Positions 9,033-18,590 of a stretch of DNA of 64,000 bases are shown piece by piece (position 1 is the first letter of the stretch; each line of letters begins with the position of its first letter). A program made the translations under genes and the position numbers. The notes below the pieces were generated by a model that was not told the DNA's origin, ran no database searches, and worked only from the letters and a program-made list of their open reading frames with translations. The DNA is from Bog-756 sp963725275. Its GTDB lineage: Bacteria > Actinomycetota > Acidimicrobiia > Acidimicrobiales > RAAP-2. Location of the stretch: positions 248,001 to 312,000 of the forward strand of contig CAVRXS010000004.1 of the NCBI GenBank assembly GCA_963725275.1, read 5' to 3'.

Positions 9033-10688
9033 ATGGACGAGACCGGTACACCGGTGGATCTCCCGACGACAGGGGAGTGGCGCGCCCTGAAGGAACACGC
9101 AGTCCGGGTGGGCGGTCGGCACCTGCGCGAGCTCTTCGCCGAGGACCCCGATCGCGGCGCCCGGATGGTGGCCGGTGCCGGGGACCTTGTCCTCGACTAC
9201 GCGAAGCACCGTGTGGACGCCCCGGCCCTGGACGCCCTGTTCACCGTGGCACGCCGGGCAGGGGTCGCCGAGCGGCGCGACGCCATGTTCGTCGGAGAGC
9301 ACGTCAACACCACGGAGGACCGGGCGGTGCTCCACGTCGCCCTCCGGATGCCGAAGGGGAAGACGCTGGAGGTCGACGGCCAGGACGCGGTCGCCGAGGT
9401 GCACCGCGTGCTCGACCGGATGGGGGAGGTCGCCACCCGGATCCGAACCGGTGAGTGGACCGGGTGGACCGGGAAGCGGATCCGAAGCGTGGTCAACATC
9501 GGGATCGGTGGATCGGATCTCGGACCGGCGATGGCCTGCCAGGCGCTCGCCGACTATGCCTCGCCCGAGATCGACTGCCGCTTCGTGTCCAACATCGACC
9601 CGGTGGACCTCTACGCGAAGACGAGCGACCTCGACCCGGCCGAGACCCTCTTCGTGGTCAGTTCGAAGACCTTCACCACCCTCGAGACCTTGACCAACGC
9701 CCGCGCAGCGAGGCGCTGGCTGCTCGACGGACTCGGCAGCGGCGACGAGGCGGTCGCCCGTCACTTCGTCGCGGTCTCGACCAATGCCACCGGGGTCTCC
9801 GGGTTCGGGATCGATCCGGCGAACATGTTCGGCTTCTGGGACTGGGTGGGCGGGCGCTACTCCGTCGACTCGGCCATCGGCTTCTCGCTGATGGTGGCCA
9901 TCGGGCCCGAGGCCTTCGGCGAGATGCTTGCGGGATTCCACACGCTCGACCGACACTTCGCGACCGCACCCTTCGAGGCGAACCTTCCGGTCATCCAGGC
10001 CATGCTCAACGTCTGGTACCGCAATCTGCTCGGCGCCCAGACCCACGCCGTGCTGCCCTACAGCCAGCGACTGGCCCGCTTCCCGGCCTACCTCCAGCAG
10101 CTGACCATGGAGTCGAACGGCAAGTCGGTCCGCTGGGACGGCTCGCCGGTATGGGGCGAGACCGGGGAGATCTTCTGGGGTGAGCCGGGCACCAACGGCC
10201 AGCACGCCTTCTACCAGCTGCTCCACCAGGGGACCACCCTCGTCCCAGCCGACTTCCTCGGGTTCGCCGAGTCGACCCACGAGGACGGGGACCAGCAGGA
10301 CCTGCTCATGGCCAGCTGCTTCGCCCAGTCCAAGGTCCTGGCGTTCGGCAGGACGAACGAGGAGATCGAGGCCGAGGGGACCCCACCCGCTGTCGTCCCC
10401 CACAAGGTGATGCCGGGCAACCATCCGAGCTCGACCATCCTCGCGCCGAAGCTCACCCCGTCGGTGCTGGGCCAGCTCGTCGCGCTCTACGAGCACACCG
10501 TGTTCGTCGAGGGCGCTGTCTGGGGGATCGACTCGTTCGACCAGTGGGGGGTGGAGCTGGGCAAGGTGATGGCCGGCGCGCTCGCACCCGCGCTGAGCGC
10601 CGACGCGGCACCCGACCTCGCCGGCGAGGACAGCTCGACCGCCGGGCTGGTCGCCCGCTACCGGCGGCTCCGCGGCCGGCCGGCCTGA
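9033..10688 (+). CDS. pgi: Glucose-6-phosphate isomerase
   Basis: A 551-aa phosphoglucose isomerase interconverting glucose-6-phosphate and fructose-6-phosphate in glycolysis. Clear landmarks: [27 protein letters not shown], the active-site stretch [50 protein letters not shown] with the catalytic His, and a C-terminal [10 protein letters not shown] motif. Length is normal. ATG 9033 is preceded by GAGGAG at suitable spacing. It is divergent from the second response regulator; a TACAGT hexamer near 8960 may be part of the promoter. Confidence 0.97.
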   Translation: MDETGTPVDLPTTGEWRALKEHAVRVGGRHLRELFAEDPDRGARMVAGAGDLVLDYAKHRVDAPALDALFTVARRAGVAERRDAMFVGEHVNTTEDRAVLHVALRMPKGKTLEVDGQDAVAEVHRVLDRMGEVATRIRTGEWTGWTGKRIRSVVNIGIGGSDLGPAMACQALADYASPEIDCRFVSNIDPVDLYAKTSDLDPAETLFVVSSKTFTTLETLTNARAARRWLLDGLGSGDEAVARHFVAVSTNATGVSGFGIDPANMFGFWDWVGGRYSVDSAIGFSLMVAIGPEAFGEMLAGFHTLDRHFATAPFEANLPVIQAMLNVWYRNLLGAQTHAVLPYSQRLARFPAYLQQLTMESNGKSVRWDGSPVWGETGEIFWGEPGTNGQHAFYQLLHQGTTLVPADFLGFAESTHEDGDQQDLLMASCFAQSKVLAFGRTNEEIEAEGTPPAVVPHKVMPGNHPSSTILAPKLTPSVLGQLVALYEHTVFVEGAVWGIDSFDQWGVELGKVMAGALAPALSADAAPDLAGEDSSTAGLVARYRRLRGRPA

Positions 10689-10713
10689 CCGGCGGGGGGA
10701 GAGAACCGGGCGA

Positions 10714-11661
10714 TCACGACGCGGAGAGCGCGCTCCAGAGGGCGAGGTAGCTCGGGTAGGTGATCCCCTCGGTGACGTAGCCGGCCCGGACCAGCTCGGT
10801 GTGGTAGCGGGGGAGGTTCCGCCACGGGACACCCATGTCGACGTGGTGGGCCAGGTGCCATCCGGTGTTGTACGGGACGAACCAGAACCGGGCGATCCAG
10901 TGCTGGCGCACGTTGTGGGTGGTGACCCGCCGGTCGCGGCTGGCCTCGAGGCCGCCGTGCTCGGCGATGGCCCGGAGCCGGTTGAGCACCCGCCACTGGG
11001 TCATCCACGGGAGGAACCAGAGCAGCGGGTAGATCCACCACGTCCCGGTGGTCGTCCAGAGCACGGCCCAGAGCAGGGCCTGGACCCCGAGGATGGAGAG
11101 CGAGACCCGACGGTAGGCGCGGATGCGCACCGATTTCACGAGTGGGACGAGGTTCTTCCACCCGGAGATGCCCACCGCGTCGCGGACCAGCCGTCGGGTG
11201 AGGGAGCGCCGGTCGCAGGGGTACCCGCCGTAGAAGGCGATGTCCGGCTCGTTCGGGCCGAACTCCTCCCGGTGATGGGCGAAGTGGCCTCGGCGGTAGA
11301 GCGAGATCGGTGTCCAGGCCGGGTACGCGACGAGCCAGGTCCCCACCCAGTCGTTGAGCGCCTTCCGCGAGAAGAGCAGATTGTGGGCCGACTCGTGCAT
11401 GAGGATGGCGAACCGGGCGTACATGGGACCCATGAGGAGGAACGCCACCAGGTAGCCCCACCACTGGTCGGTCCACACCGCACCGCCGATGATGACCGCC
11501 ACCCAGGCCCAGACCGAGAGCACCGTGACGGCGTTGCGGCCGTCCGAGATCCGTCGCAGGTCGCGTCGCAGTTCGGGCCGGGCCTTCCCGTTGTCGAGCA
11601 GCCGCTCGGTGGGAAGGACGGCCGGACGGTCGGCCGGATCGGCCACCATGGTGGTGGTCAT
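10714..11661 (-). CDS. Membrane fatty acid desaturase
   Basis: A 315-aa integral-membrane di-iron desaturase/hydroxylase. Three histidine boxes are present in order: HESAH, HFAHH and a C-terminal HLAHH, with hydrophobic segments between (VLSVWAWVAVIIGGAVW, WWGYLVAFLLMGPM, ALLWAVLWTTTGTWWIYPLLWFLPW). It would introduce a double bond in acyl chains using a ferredoxin or similar donor, which is not encoded next to it. The ATG at 11661 sits 6 nt from a near-consensus -10, so the message is probably leaderless. It is divergent from a PaaX-like regulator that may control it. Confidence 0.88.
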   Translation of the reverse strand: MTTTMVADPADRPAVLPTERLLDNGKARPELRRDLRRISDGRNAVTVLSVWAWVAVIIGGAVWTDQWWGYLVAFLLMGPMYARFAILMHESAHNLLFSRKALNDWVGTWLVAYPAWTPISLYRRGHFAHHREEFGPNEPDIAFYGGYPCDRRSLTRRLVRDAVGISGWKNLVPLVKSVRIRAYRRVSLSILGVQALLWAVLWTTTGTWWIYPLLWFLPWMTQWRVLNRLRAIAEHGGLEASRDRRVTTHNVRQHWIARFWFVPYNTGWHLAHHVDMGVPWRNLPRYHTELVRAGYVTEGITYPSYLALWSALSAS

Positions 11662-11667
11662 GCCGCT

Positions 11668-11696
11668 ATATTACAACAGAGAATCAACTGGTGCAA
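11668..11696 (-). promoter_or_regulatory. Sigma-70-type leaderless promoter of desaturase
   Basis: TTGCAC (11696-11691), a 17-nt spacer and TAATAT (11673-11668) on the minus strand, with the desaturase ATG 6 nt downstream of the -10. TATTAC at 11669-11674 and GTAATA at 11701-11706 form an inverted repeat around it, a possible site for the divergent regulator. Confidence 0.6.
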
Positions 11697-11706
11697 CGGA
11701 GTAATA

Positions 11707-12505
11707 ATGCCCGGACCGGATGGAGGGGTGGCCGGACCGTCCGGCGGAGAGGATGGCGCGACCCCGCTCACGGCGCGGTCGGTGCTGGCCAGCGCCCTGC
11801 TCGGCGAGGACCCGCCCGAGCTGCCCGTCTCCCACCTGGTCCGTCTGTCGGGGCTGTTCGGGATCAGCGGGAACCGGGCCCGGGTCGCGCTCAGCCGCAT
11901 GGTGGCCTCCGGCGAGGCGACGACCGACGGCGCGGGGCGGTACCGGCTGGCCGGTCACCTCCTCGAGCGCCAGGCCCGGCAGGGCGAGGGCCTCCGTGGG
12001 CGCACCCGGCCCTGGCAGAGCGGATGGCGCTGTCGTCGTGGTGACCGCGGCCGGCAGGTCGGCAGAGGAGCGTGCCGCCCGCCGCCGGCGGCTGGTGGTG
12101 GCGCGTCTTGCCGAGCAGCGCGAGGGGGTCTGGCTGCGTCCCGACAATCTCGACCTTCGGCCGGATCCGTCCGAGGATCCCGACCTGGCCCTCTTCGGTG
12201 CGGTGCCGGACGGGGACCCGGTCCTCCTGGCGGCCGGATTGTGGGACCTGGCCGGGTGGGCTGCCCGTGCCGAGGTCCTCCGCGCCCGTCTCGAGACCAC
12301 GGAGACCGCCGGACCGGATGACCTGTCCCCCGGGTTCGCGCTCTCTGCAACCGTGGTGCGCCACCTGCTGGCTGATCCGCTGCTGCCGGAGGAGCTGCTC
12401 GGAGGGTCATGGCCGGGCCCAGCCCTCAGGGATGCTTACGAGCGCTGGGACCGTCGCTACCGCAGCGTGCTCCGGGCCTGGGGGCGGGCGGCAGGTCCGG
12501 CGTAG
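11707..12505 (+). CDS. PaaX-family-like transcriptional regulator, frame broken by one extra base
   Basis: The first part (LTARSVLASALLGEDPPELP, LVRLSGLFGISGNRARVALSRMVASGE, YRLAGHLLERQARQ) is the winged-helix domain of PaaX-type regulators. The second part, in the next frame (VVVVTAAGRSAEERAARRRRL, REGVWLRPDNLDL, LFGAVPDGDP, WDLAGW), is the matching central and C-terminal region. The junction lies at about 12023-12034, around residue 108; removing one base there gives a continuous protein of about 265 aa. PaaX family members are repressors that respond to CoA thioesters. The gene is divergent from the desaturase with 45 bp between starts, so control of that gene is plausible. Confidence 0.75.
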
Positions 12506-12567
12506 GATCCCCGGCGGGCGACCCGGCCGGCCGCGGCCACCACGGCGCCTGCTCGAGGAGAGGAACC

Positions 12568-13422
12568 ATGGCGCAGTCGAACGGGGACCGTCAGTTCGCG
12601 GGGCGGGTGGCCGTCATCACCGGGGGCGCCCGGGGGCAGGGACGCAGCCATGCCGTCGGACTGGCCCGCCTGGGTGCCGACATCGCCGTCGCCGACCGGT
12701 GCGCCGACCTCGGAACCGTGACGTACCCGATGGCCACCGAGGACGACCTCGCCGAGACCGTGCGGTTGGTCGAGGCAGAGGGCCGACGGTGCCTCGCGTC
12801 GACGGTCGACGTGCGCGACCTCGGCGAGATGATCGACTTCGTCGACCGCGTGCAGCTCGAGCTCGGTTCGGTCGACATCCTGATCGCCAACGCCGGGGTC
12901 TCGACCCTCGGGTCGATCTTCTCGATGGACGCGGTCGACTGGCGCGAGACGATCGAGATCAATCTCACCGGGGTGTTCCATGCGATGCGGGCCGCCGCTC
13001 CCCACATGCGCCGTCAGCGATGGGGGCGGATGATCGGCATCTCCTCGATGATGGGGCGTACCGCCAATCCCGGCATCGCGGCCTACACCGCGTCCAAGTG
13101 GGGAGTCATCGGCCTCTGCAAGGCCGTCGCCCACGAGGTCGCCCACGTGGGGGTCACGGTCAACGCGATAGCCCCGGGCAACGTGTCGACCGACATGATC
13201 CACAACGAGACCCTCTACCGGCTCATGCGCCCGGATCTGGAGCACCCGACCCGGGACGACGTGGCCGGTGCGATGGCCGGTCTCCACGTCCAACCCGTCC
13301 CGTGGCTGGAGCCCGACGAGATCACCGCGGCCGTCGTCTTCCTCTGCTCGGAGGGCGCCCGCCACATCACCGGGTCGGTCATCGACGTCGACGCCGGGGC
13401 CTCCGCGCGCTTCAGCGCGTGA
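12568..13422 (+). CDS. Mycofactocin-coupled SDR family oxidoreductase
   Basis: A 284-aa short-chain dehydrogenase. Nucleotide motif TGGARGQGRSHA and the insert ADIAVADRCADLGTVTYPMATEDDLAETVRLVEAEGRR are characteristic of the mycofactocin-dependent SDR subfamily, in which NAD(H) is held non-exchangeably and electrons pass to mycofactocin. The catalytic set is present: NAG (IANAGVS), Ser in GISSMMG, Tyr and Lys in YTASKWG. ATG 12568 follows GAGGAGAGGAACC. No mft biosynthesis genes lie in the window, so they would be elsewhere. The alcohol substrate is unknown. Confidence 0.88.
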   Translation: MAQSNGDRQFAGRVAVITGGARGQGRSHAVGLARLGADIAVADRCADLGTVTYPMATEDDLAETVRLVEAEGRRCLASTVDVRDLGEMIDFVDRVQLELGSVDILIANAGVSTLGSIFSMDAVDWRETIEINLTGVFHAMRAAAPHMRRQRWGRMIGISSMMGRTANPGIAAYTASKWGVIGLCKAVAHEVAHVGVTVNAIAPGNVSTDMIHNETLYRLMRPDLEHPTRDDVAGAMAGLHVQPVPWLEPDEITAAVVFLCSEGARHITGSVIDVDAGASARFSA

Positions 13423-13452
13423 GTCCCTGGCGTGAGTGTCCCGGCGGGACGC

Positions 13453-15708
13453 TCACTGGCGGGACATGGCCGCCCGCTCGTCGGCTGCAGTCGCTTCCGT
13501 GCCAGGTGCGCGCGGCAGGTCGATCACGATCTCGTGCAGGGTCCCCTCGAACGGGAAGCGGCCCGAGTAGCGATCGCTCACCGGGCCCCCGTGGTCGTAG
13601 CCGACGCTCGGTCCCACGCTCGAGATGATCGTCATCGCGAAGGGAACCGTCATCGAGCCGCACACCCCCCCGTCGATGCGCAGCTCGGCCTCGCCGCCGG
13701 TTCCGGTCCGCCGGAACCGCACCCCCACCGAGGTCGCGCCAGCCGGGACCGGGAGGTCGGACTCGACCACCTGATGGTCGCCGAAGCAGTTGTAGTCGAA
13801 GACCAGGCGGTCACCCTGGACGAACAGGGTGAGCCCCGAGTTCTGGGTCCCTGAGGCGTAGAGCACCCCAGCGGCGCCGTCCGGCCGGTCGACGGCCGCG
13901 GTCAGGTCGAACCCGCGCGCACCCATGGCCGGCCCCGCCTGGGCCGGCAGCGGGGACATCGGCGGCCGGTACACGTAGTGCCGGTCGACCGGGTGCACCG
14001 AGTGGTCGCGGTATCTGGTCGAGAAGAGCTCGATCGTGCGGTCGTCGAGGGGGAGCACGCCCTGCGCCTCGGCTTCGTCCCACCAGAGCTTGATGAGGCG
14101 GGCGAGGGTCTCGGGCTGCTCGGCGGCGAGGTCGGTGCACTCGGACCGGTCCTCGGTGAGGTGGTAGAGCTCCCAGACATCGTCCTCGAACGGGGTGCCG
14201 CTGCGGTGACGGGTGACCGCCTTCCATCCGTCCGCGTAGATCGCCCGGTGCCCCATCATCTCGAAGTACTGCAGGTGCTTCTCCGACGGGGCGTCGGGCG
14301 CGTCGAAGGTGTAGCCGAGCGAGATCCCGGACGTGGGCAGCTGCGCGTAGCCGCGGTAGACCTCCGGCGCGGTGATCCCCAGGGTCTCGTAGATGGTCGG
14401 GACCAGATCGTTCACGTGGTGGAACTGGTCACGGATCGCACCTCGGTCGTCGATGCGCCTCGGCCAGTGCGCGATGAGCGGCACGTGGACCCCGCCCTCG
14501 TGCGTGTTCTGCTTGTACCACTTGAATGGGGTGTTGCCGGCCTGGGCCCACCCCCACGGGTAGTTGGCGTGACTGTGCGGCCCGCCGATCTCGTCGATTC
14601 GCTCGACGGCCTCGTCGGGGGTCTCCGCGAGGAAGTTGAAGTACTTCATCTCGTGCAGCACGCCGAAGGGCCCGCCCTCCTGGCTCGCCCCGTTGTCGGA
14701 CAGCAGGAGCAGCAGGGTGTTGTCCAGCCGGCCGAGTCGGTCGAGGTCTGCCACCAACCGGCCGATCTGCGCATCGGTGTGCTCGAGGAATGCGGCGAAC
14801 GCCTCCTGGAGCCGGGCGGCCAGGAGGCGCTGGTTCTCGGGAAGCGAGTTCCAGGGCTCGACCCCCGGGTTCCGCGGCGCGAGCTCGGTGTCGGGCGGGA
14901 GCAGGCCCATCTCGATCTGGCGGACGAACCACCGGTCCCGGGCGACATCCCACCCCTCGTCGAAGCGTCCGCGCTGCCGCTCGAGGTAGTCGGGCGGCGC
15001 CTGGTGGGGTGCGTGCGCCGCGCCGAAGGCCACGTAGGCGAAGAAGGGCCGGTCGGGCCGGATGGAAACCGAGTCATGGATGAACTCGATCGCGTGGTCG
15101 ACCAGGTCCTCGCTCAGGTGGTAGCCGTCCTCACTGCCGACCGGCAGCTCCACCCGGTGGTTGTCGTAGACGAGATCGGGCGAGAACTGGTCGGTCTCGC
15201 CCTCGAGGAACCCGTAGAAGCGGTCGAAGCCGCGCTGGCACGGCCACTGGTCGTAGGGCCCTGCCGCCGAGGCGTCCTGCATCGGGCACAGGTGCCACTT
15301 GCCAGCGGCGAACGTGCCGTAGCCCTGGTCGCGGAGCACCTCGGCCACAGTGGCGGCGTGGTGCGAGATCTGACCGCGCATGTGCGGGTAGCCGCTGTCG
15401 AAATTGGAGAGGGCCCGCATGCCCACGGCGTGGTGGTTCCGCCCGGTGAGCAGAGCCGCCCGGGTCGGGGAGCACAGCGGGGTCACGTGGAAGTTGGCAT
15501 AGCGCAGGCCGCCCGCGGCGAGTGCGTCGATGTGGGGGGTGGAAAGGTCGGACCCGTAGCAGCCGAAATGGGAGAAGCCGACATCGTCGAGCAGGATCAC
15601 GACGACGTCCGGGGCATCCGGACCAGGGTGGGGCGGGGTCGGCCACCACGGCTGGGATTCTTCACGAGTCCGCCCGATGACGCCGTCGAAGCGCTCGTAT
15701 CGTTCCAT
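13453..15708 (-). CDS. Arylsulfatase-like sulfatase
   Basis: A type I sulfatase of about 751 aa. The formylglycine signature CSPTRAALLTG gives Cys79 as the residue converted to formylglycine. Metal and substrate ligands appear in VVVILLDDVGFSHFGC (Asp pair), GKWH, and LLSDNGASQEGGP (Asp-Asn). A C-terminal domain of roughly 150 residues with beta-rich composition follows the catalytic core. No clear signal peptide is seen, unlike many sulfatases, so the compartment is uncertain. ATG 15708 with GAGG just upstream is preferred over an in-frame TTG 28 codons earlier. It is convergent with the SDR gene. Confidence 0.88.
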   Translation of the reverse strand: MERYERFDGVIGRTREESQPWWPTPPHPGPDAPDVVVILLDDVGFSHFGCYGSDLSTPHIDALAAGGLRYANFHVTPLCSPTRAALLTGRNHHAVGMRALSNFDSGYPHMRGQISHHAATVAEVLRDQGYGTFAAGKWHLCPMQDASAAGPYDQWPCQRGFDRFYGFLEGETDQFSPDLVYDNHRVELPVGSEDGYHLSEDLVDHAIEFIHDSVSIRPDRPFFAYVAFGAAHAPHQAPPDYLERQRGRFDEGWDVARDRWFVRQIEMGLLPPDTELAPRNPGVEPWNSLPENQRLLAARLQEAFAAFLEHTDAQIGRLVADLDRLGRLDNTLLLLLSDNGASQEGGPFGVLHEMKYFNFLAETPDEAVERIDEIGGPHSHANYPWGWAQAGNTPFKWYKQNTHEGGVHVPLIAHWPRRIDDRGAIRDQFHHVNDLVPTIYETLGITAPEVYRGYAQLPTSGISLGYTFDAPDAPSEKHLQYFEMMGHRAIYADGWKAVTRHRSGTPFEDDVWELYHLTEDRSECTDLAAEQPETLARLIKLWWDEAEAQGVLPLDDRTIELFSTRYRDHSVHPVDRHYVYRPPMSPLPAQAGPAMGARGFDLTAAVDRPDGAAGVLYASGTQNSGLTLFVQGDRLVFDYNCFGDHQVVESDLPVPAGATSVGVRFRRTGTGGEAELRIDGGVCGSMTVPFAMTIISSVGPSVGYDHGGPVSDRYSGRFPFEGTLHEIVIDLPRAPGTEATAADERAAMSRQ

Positions 15709-15873
15709 GGGGCCTCGTTCAAGCGAGCGGCAGTCGCCTCGCGGGGCACCACCGGTCCCGGGTCGGTCGATCCCGCGGGGATCATTTGTCAACCCGACTG
15801 ACGATAGAGATTCCCCCGACCCTTGTCCACCTCCCCTGCGCGGCCGACGCTTACGCCGGTCCGCGGCGGGGTG

Positions 15874-16542
15874 TCAATGAATCGGGTCTGGACCGCCGAG
15901 GTGGCCGGACCGGCGGTGATGCTCCCGGGAGACCACCCCCACGAGCGCGGCGACAGCCAGCACCAGGGATACCGTGCCGACGATCTGGTCGGTCACCGCG
16001 ACACCGATGAGCGGCACGAGCACCGCCGCGCCGACGAGCGAGCACGCGCCGGCCCGGGCCACCCGCCGGACCGGTCCGGCATGGGCCCACGCGGCAGGAC
16101 GGATGAGCCCGAAGGTGATCGCTGTGGCGGTGACGGCGAACACGAATGCGTCCGGCACCGAGGGGCTCCCGGGGATGAGACGGAGCCATCGGTAGCCCTC
16201 GAAGATGGCGGCCGCTGCCAGGAGCGCGAGAGCGGGGGCCGAGAGCGCGTCGTAGGCCCGAGCGGGGAGCCCGTCAGTGGCGGGAGCGGAGAGTCCGTCG
16301 TAGGCCGGAGCCGAGTGCTGATCGTTGGCCGGGGAGTCCGCTCGTGGAATGGCGGTCGGCGGTAGGACCGGTTCTCGGAATTGCGATACCCGTGCCGTCG
16401 CGCCCGGAGCCAGGAGCGAACTCCTTGCCGGGTGGTTGCCGTGGGCTTCGGCGTTCCCGCCATGCCGAAGCCGTGCGCCTGTCTGGATTGCCATCGGCCT
16501 CCTGACATGGCAGTGACCGGTGTCCGGTGCGCCCCCGAACAT
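15874..16542 (-). CDS. Hypothetical four-helix membrane protein
   Basis: I do not recognise this protein. It has about 222 aa from ATG 16542, which has GGAGGG 7 nt upstream. The N-terminal 90 residues are polar with an imperfect short repeat (DGLSAPATDGLPARAYDALSAPA), followed by about four hydrophobic helices (LALLAAAAIFEGYRWL, DAFVFAVTATAITFGLI, ACSLVGAAVLVPLIGVAV, IVGTVSLVLAVAALVGVV) and a basic tail. It is divergent from the HtrA gene. The N-terminal half is less certain than the membrane part, and a shorter start is possible. Confidence 0.55.
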   Translation of the reverse strand: MFGGAPDTGHCHVRRPMAIQTGARLRHGGNAEAHGNHPARSSLLAPGATARVSQFREPVLPPTAIPRADSPANDQHSAPAYDGLSAPATDGLPARAYDALSAPALALLAAAAIFEGYRWLRLIPGSPSVPDAFVFAVTATAITFGLIRPAAWAHAGPVRRVARAGACSLVGAAVLVPLIGVAVTDQIVGTVSLVLAVAALVGVVSREHHRRSGHLGGPDPIH

Positions 16543-16814
16543 CCGGTCACCCTCCCCGCCGAGGACCCGGGAACGTACGCTCCCGGGCTGTAGATCCGCC
16601 GCCCGTCGCCTCCAGTATGCCCACCTCGACGGGCCGGTGCAACCCAAAGTTGCAAGGCGGGCGTCCAGCCAGGCCTGCGCTGACGGTGGCCTGCCAGGCG
16701 TCGGGCAGACTTCCTTATGAGATTCCTATGGTCCGCTCACCGAGGACTTAGGCGCTCCGGGTGGAATGGCTGGGTGAGGCTCTGCCGAGAGCCCGAGTTT
16801 CGGAGGGAAGAGAT

Positions 16815-18416
16815 ATGAGCGAGCACTGGCACCCGTCACGCGAACCGGCCGACCCACCGGTCGAGGGTACCGAAGAGCCGACCCCTGCGTGGGGCACCGC
16901 CCCGGCCCCCGTTCCGGGCGCCCCCGACGGTCCCCCGACCGCGCAGACGCCCCCGACCGGCACCTACCCGACGACTCCTCCCCCTGGTGCCTACCCGCCG
17001 GCCCCCCCGAGCGGTGGCTACCCGACGGCCCCTCCCCCTGGCGCCTATCCGGTGACCCCCCAGGGTCCGGGTTGGGGCACACCCCCGCCCATCGCGCTGC
17101 CCCCGAGCGGTGGCTGGGGCATGGGTGCCAGTGGGAACGTCCCGCCGGGCGGCGGTTGGCCGCCACCTCCCTACGCCTATCCCGCTCCCCCGCCGGCCGC
17201 CGCGGCCGCCCGCAAGAGCCACTCCGGCGCCCTGGTCGGACTGGCCTCTCTCGTGGCTGCCATCGCGCTGCTCGCAGGCGCCGGTATCGGGCACCTGGCT
17301 TGGCCCAGCGACACGACCACGAGCGCGGTCGGCAACCCGGCCATCGGCTCCGGCCAGGGAGGGGGCGCCTTCAGTCCCGGTACTGGCAGTGGCTCGCCCT
17401 CGAGCTCCGGCGGCAGCACGTCGGCCGGTGCCGGCGCTCCCGCCAACATCTCGTCGATTGCCAGCAAGGTCGATCCTGGTCTCGTCGACATCAACACCAA
17501 CCTCAGCTACCAGGACGAGCAGGCGGCGGGCACCGGCATGGTGCTGACCTCCAACGGCGAGGTCCTGACCAACAACCACGTGATCGACGGGGCCACGAGC
17601 ATCAGCGTCACCGATGTCGGTAACGGCCGGACCTACAAGGCGAATGTGGTCGGCTACGACCGGACCGGCGATGTCGCCGTGATCCAGTTGGTCGGAGCGA
17701 GCGGCCTGCAGACGATCACACCGGACACCGGCTCGGTCTCGGTCGGCGAAGCCGTGGTGGGCTTGGGCAACGCGGGTGGAACCGGGGGCACGCCGAGCTC
17801 CGCCGGCGGCTCGGTGACAGCCACCAACCAGTCCATCACCGCGAGTGACGACAGCGGAGGCAACTCCGAGAGCCTGACCGGTCTCATCGAGATCAACGCC
17901 GGCATCCAGCCCGGCGACTCCGGCGGCTCGCTGGTCAACACTTCGGGTCAGGTCATCGGCATGGACACTGCCGCCTCGTCCGGGACCGCCTACCAGGTCA
18001 CGACCGCCCAGGCCTACGCCATCCCGATCCCGACGGCGCTCACCTTGGCTCGTCAGATCGAGGCCGGACGCGAGACCTCAGTCGTGCACATCGGAGCCAC
18101 CGGGTTCCTCGGCATCCGTGTAGAGGATTCCAGCGCTTCCGCCAGCGGAGGCTTCGGATCGGGGCTCGGCGGCGGGACGCAGTCCAACGGTGCCGTCGTG
18201 GACAGTGCGCTTGCAGGATCGCCGGGCGCGCAGGCCGGTCTCTCCCAAGGGGACGTGATCACCTCGCTCGACGGGAACGCGATCAACACCTCCTCTGATC
18301 TGACCAACCTGCTCGAGTCCCATCACCCGGGTGACTCCGTGACGCTCGGATGGACGGACGCGTCGGGTGCCACCCACACCGCGACGGTCACCCTCACCAC
18401 CGGCCCCCCGGCTTGA
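16815..18416 (+). CDS. HtrA/DegP-type membrane-anchored serine protease with PDZ domain
   Basis: A 533-aa envelope quality-control protease. The first 130 residues are a Pro/Gly/Tyr-rich cytoplasmic region with tandem GAYP-type repeats; then one membrane helix (VGLASLVAAIALLAGAGIGHLAW), a Ser/Gly linker, and a trypsin-like domain. The triad is visible: His in NNHVIDG (about 254), Asp in RTGDVAVI (about 284) and Ser in QPGDSGGSL (about 368). A C-terminal PDZ domain follows (GFLGIRV, GAQAGLSQGDVITSLDG). ATG 16815 follows GGAGGGAAGAGAT. A GC-rich hairpin terminator follows the stop. The arrangement matches actinobacterial PepD/HtrA proteins. Confidence 0.92.
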   Translation: MSEHWHPSREPADPPVEGTEEPTPAWGTAPAPVPGAPDGPPTAQTPPTGTYPTTPPPGAYPPAPPSGGYPTAPPPGAYPVTPQGPGWGTPPPIALPPSGGWGMGASGNVPPGGGWPPPPYAYPAPPPAAAAARKSHSGALVGLASLVAAIALLAGAGIGHLAWPSDTTTSAVGNPAIGSGQGGGAFSPGTGSGSPSSSGGSTSAGAGAPANISSIASKVDPGLVDINTNLSYQDEQAAGTGMVLTSNGEVLTNNHVIDGATSISVTDVGNGRTYKANVVGYDRTGDVAVIQLVGASGLQTITPDTGSVSVGEAVVGLGNAGGTGGTPSSAGGSVTATNQSITASDDSGGNSESLTGLIEINAGIQPGDSGGSLVNTSGQVIGMDTAASSGTAYQVTTAQAYAIPIPTALTLARQIEAGRETSVVHIGATGFLGIRVEDSSASASGGFGSGLGGGTQSNGAVVDSALAGSPGAQAGLSQGDVITSLDGNAINTSSDLTNLLESHHPGDSVTLGWTDASGATHTATVTLTTGPPA

Positions 18417-18421
18417 GCACG

Positions 18422-18449
18422 TGCCCGCCGGCTTTCGGGCCGGCGGGCA
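18422..18449 (+). terminator. Hairpin terminator after htrA-like gene
   Basis: TGCCCGCCGGC (18422-18432), 6-nt loop, and its exact complement (18439-18449), starting 5 nt after the stop. There is no T-run, as is common for GC-rich actinobacterial terminators. Confidence 0.65.
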
Positions 18450-18510
18450 TCGCTGCCCGCACACTGCCGCTCGTTGCCGATTAGCAGATGGGTGGCGTCT
18501 TGGTTTTCAG

Positions 18511-18554
18511 AAAAAGCGATATGTCCTATGCATCTACCGTATGCATAGGACATA
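18511..18554 (-). terminator. AT-rich hairpin terminator for SnoaL-like gene
   Basis: Perfect 14-bp arms TATGTCCTATGCAT (18520-18533) and its complement (18541-18554) with a 7-nt loop, extendable by GCG/CGC with one bulged base. On the minus strand the hairpin is followed by CGCTTTTT, giving a classical intrinsic terminator for the leftward SnoaL-like/methyltransferase genes. The AT-rich stem is unlike its surroundings. Confidence 0.65.
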
Positions 18555-18590
18555 CGCCAATTTCGCGAGAACATCGGGCCCCCCACGTGT

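Noticed and set aside
10801..12321. 506-aa plus-strand protein
   Set aside because: The first ~300 codons are antisense to the desaturase; only the part from 11707 is the PaaX-like N-terminal domain.
13438..16814. Long plus-strand ORFs opposite the sulfatase gene
   Set aside because: They are GC-driven antisense frames; the minus strand has a complete sulfatase with the formylglycine motif.
18520..18554. Operator for a regulator of the htrA-like gene
   Set aside because: The minus strand has TTTTT 3 nt after the stem, and the site is at the convergent ends of two genes, so a terminator explains it better.
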